From positions 1 to 14,265 of the forward strand of contig JACQGW010000105.1 of assembly GCA_016199325.1 (NCBI GenBank): DNA of 14,265 nt, in the 5' to 3' direction. Every line of letters begins with the position of its first letter. Within the stretch, counting starts at the first letter, position 1. The notes beneath the pieces are model-generated. The model made no database searches and was not told the DNA's origin. It saw only the letters and a list, made by a program, of their open reading frames with translations. The stretch is from Chloroflexota bacterium. GTDB taxonomy: Bacteria > Chloroflexota > Dehalococcoidia > JACQGW01. A program made the position numbers and the translations under genes. This document shows positions 12,631 through 14,265 of this stretch, in pieces.

Positions 12631-14224
12631 CGTCACGGTCGCCCGCCTGGAGCGCCAGAACGCCGAGCTGGCCCTGGTGGCGGACCTCCTCATGACCCTG
12701 GGTCGTACCCTGGACCTGGAAACCATCCGCCGCGAGATCGTGCGCGTGGCCTTTCTCCTGACCGGAGCGGCACAGGTCCGCCTGGCGACGCAGGCAGGAG
12801 GGCGCTGGCAAGCCATAACGCTCATCAGCGGGCTGGAGGTGACCGGCGAGTGGCAGCCCGATGCCCTCGCCGAGCGGCTGCTGGCGACCGGCACCCCGCT
12901 GGCTCTGGCGGGCGATACCGGCCAGCCGGGGCTGAGCTCCTACCTCGGGGTGCTCCTGCGCCGTGACGAGTCCGTCGTCGGCATGCTGGAGGTGGAAGAC
13001 CTGCCGGTGACGGACCACCTGAACGACTACGTGGACACGCTCTCCCTGGTCGCGAGCGCGGCTTCTCTGGCTCTGACGAACGCCGGCCTTCACGACAGCG
13101 TCCGGCAGGCCAAGGAGGTGCTGGCTGCCGAGCGGGAGCGGCTGGCCGTGACCCTGCGCAGCATCGGGGATGGCATGATCGCGACCGACACGGCTGGGCG
13201 GGTGACCCTGCTGAACCCGGTCGCCGAACGTCTGACCGGCTGGACCCAGGACAAAGCAGCCGGAAGGCCGTTCGCCGAGGTCTTCCGCGTGGTCGACGAG
13301 GGGACCCGGCGGCCCAGCGAAGACCCGGTTCAGCGGGTGCTGCGAACGGGGGAGATCGTCGAGCTTGCCAACCACACGGTCCTCATCGCCAGGGACGGCA
13401 CCGAACGGAGCATCGCCGACAGCGCCGCCCCCATCCGCGACGGCCTGGGCAATCTGCTGGGCGTCGTCCTCGTGTTCCGCGACATCACCCATCAGCGGCG
13501 GGCCGAGGCCGAGCGGGAGCGGTTGCTGGCGGAGATCCAGCGCCGGGCCGACGAGCGGGAGGCATACATCCATACCATCTCCCACGACCTGCGGAACCCG
13601 CTGGCCATTGTGCAGGGCCACGCCCAGCGTCTCCTGCGGGCGCTGGACCGGGCCGGCTTGAGCGGCTCGGAGCGGTGGAGCGCCGAGGCGATCCTCACCG
13701 GGGCCCGGCAGATGAACGTCATGATCCAGGACCTGGTGGACTCGGCCCGCCTGGAGGCGGGGCAGCTTATCCTGGAGCGGCAGCCGGTCAGTCTGGCCTT
13801 CTCGGTGCTCGACCTGCTGGAGCGGGCCCGCGGGGTCATGGACGTGGGGCGGGTGATGGCCGAGACCCCTCCCGACCTTCCGCCGGTCAACGCCGATCCC
13901 AACCGGCTGGAGCGGATCCTGGTGAACCTCATCAGCAATGCCCTGAAGTACTCCCCTCGAGACGCGGAGGTGACGGTCAGGGCGGAGCGGCGTGGCGAAG
14001 AGGTCGTGGTATCGGTGGCGGACCGGGGGCCAGGGATCGCGCCGGAGGACCGGCCCCGGATCTTCGAGCGATTCTTCCGAGGGCAGGGCACCCAGCGGGC
14101 TGAAGGGGTGGGGCTGGGCCTCTACGTGACCAGGATGCTGGTGGAGGCCCACGGTGGCCGGATCTGGTTCGAGAGTGAGCAGGGCAAAGGGAGCACCTTC
14201 GCCTTCACCCTGCCGATCGCGTAA
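12614..14224 (+). CDS. Soluble GAF-PAS sensor histidine kinase
   Basis: The 536-residue product has no transmembrane segment. Domains in order are an N-terminal coiled coil (5-25), GAF-like sensor (about 30-165), coiled linker (165-180), PAS (about 178-295, with [17 protein letters not shown] and ending VFRDIT), HisKA (about 315-380) with phosphoacceptor H324 in [11 protein letters not shown], and HATPase (about 425-536). The ATP-binding domain shows its N box (N438/N442 in [11 protein letters not shown]), G1 (D470 in [10 protein letters not shown]), F box (RIFERFF) and G2 (G-V-G-L-G at 498-502). All catalytic motifs are intact. The ATG at 12614 lies inside the end of the UroD-like gene (17-base overlap) with GGACGG upstream, so the two are co-expressed. 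No response regulator lies in the window. The signal is unknown; the operon suggests corrinoid or C1 metabolism, which is inference. Confidence 0.92.
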   Translation: MSRLADVTVARLERQNAELALVADLLMTLGRTLDLETIRREIVRVAFLLTGAAQVRLATQAGGRWQAITLISGLEVTGEWQPDALAERLLATGTPLALAGDTGQPGLSSYLGVLLRRDESVVGMLEVEDLPVTDHLNDYVDTLSLVASAASLALTNAGLHDSVRQAKEVLAAERERLAVTLRSIGDGMIATDTAGRVTLLNPVAERLTGWTQDKAAGRPFAEVFRVVDEGTRRPSEDPVQRVLRTGEIVELANHTVLIARDGTERSIADSAAPIRDGLGNLLGVVLVFRDITHQRRAEAERERLLAEIQRRADEREAYIHTISHDLRNPLAIVQGHAQRLLRALDRAGLSGSERWSAEAILTGARQMNVMIQDLVDSARLEAGQLILERQPVSLAFSVLDLLERARGVMDVGRVMAETPPDLPPVNADPNRLERILVNLISNALKYSPRDAEVTVRAERRGEEVVVSVADRGPGIAPEDRPRIFERFFRGQGTQRAEGVGLGLYVTRMLVEAHGGRIWFESEQGKGSTFAFTLPIA

Positions 14225-14236
14225 GAGCGCCTAACG

Positions 14237-14265
14237 AAACCGCAGAGGCGCAGAGAACGCAGAGA
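14237..14265 (+). repeat. AACCGCAGAGGCGCAGAGA-type dispersed tag, cut by the window end
   Basis: AAACCGCAGAGGCGCAGAGA continues with ACGCAGAGA to the last base. It is a short-period element starting 12 bases after the kinase stop codon. It resembles the tags at 1290 and 9506 in its AACCGC head and 9-10-bp period. Confidence 0.6.

Noticed and set aside
1..14265. tRNA, rRNA, transposase or integrase genes
   Set aside because: None was recognised on either strand, despite the many repeats.

Overview
The window is GC-rich bacterial DNA with compact genes, GTG as well as ATG starts, good Shine-Dalgarno sites and intergenic spaces full of short dispersed repeats. Repeat tags of the kind 'AACCGC..GCAGAG/CCAAGA' placed after stop codons, the 'GTCATGCTGAGC..GAAGCATCT' inverted repeat, and an RND pump with adaptor but no outer-membrane channel together suggest a Chloroflexota-type organism, possibly Thermomicrobia or a relative. 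This placement is inference from style; no rRNA or other phylogenetic marker is present.

Layout. Bases 1-641 hold no convincing gene but contain four copies of a degenerate, partly inverted repeat and one copy of a 57-bp repeat. Bases 642-3591, all on the minus strand, form a three-gene locus read from right to left: a DxD nucleotidyltransferase-like protein, an HPr-kinase-like P-loop protein, and a PqqD-domain protein that continues into an internal twin-arginine signal and a six-cysteine, cystine-knot-like tail. The set resembles the 'HPr-rel-A'-type neighbourhoods of PqqD-like protein, HprK-like kinase and nucleotidyltransferase. The peptide tail makes it look like a biosynthesis and export unit for a small disulfide-rich peptide. 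This is the most unusual part of the window.

Bases 3690-9500, plus strand: a MarR regulator with a clear sigma70-type promoter overlapped by an inverted repeat, then an AcrB-like RND transporter, then its HlyD-type adaptor. A 31-bp perfect inverted repeat lies between pump and adaptor. The expected logic is that MarR represses itself and perhaps the pump until a ligand binds.

Bases 9501-10812: a repeat-filled spacer, a near-consensus promoter and a zinc-finger-less (CbpA/class B) DnaJ protein.

Bases 10919-14224: a translationally coupled three-gene unit (overlaps of 4 and 17 nt) with a corrinoid-binding protein, a UroD/MtaA-like protein whose usual zinc ligands are partly missing, and a soluble GAF-PAS histidine kinase. 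No methyl-donor-specific methyltransferase and no response regulator are visible, so the unit may link a corrinoid/C1 reaction to signalling. The window ends in another dispersed repeat tag.
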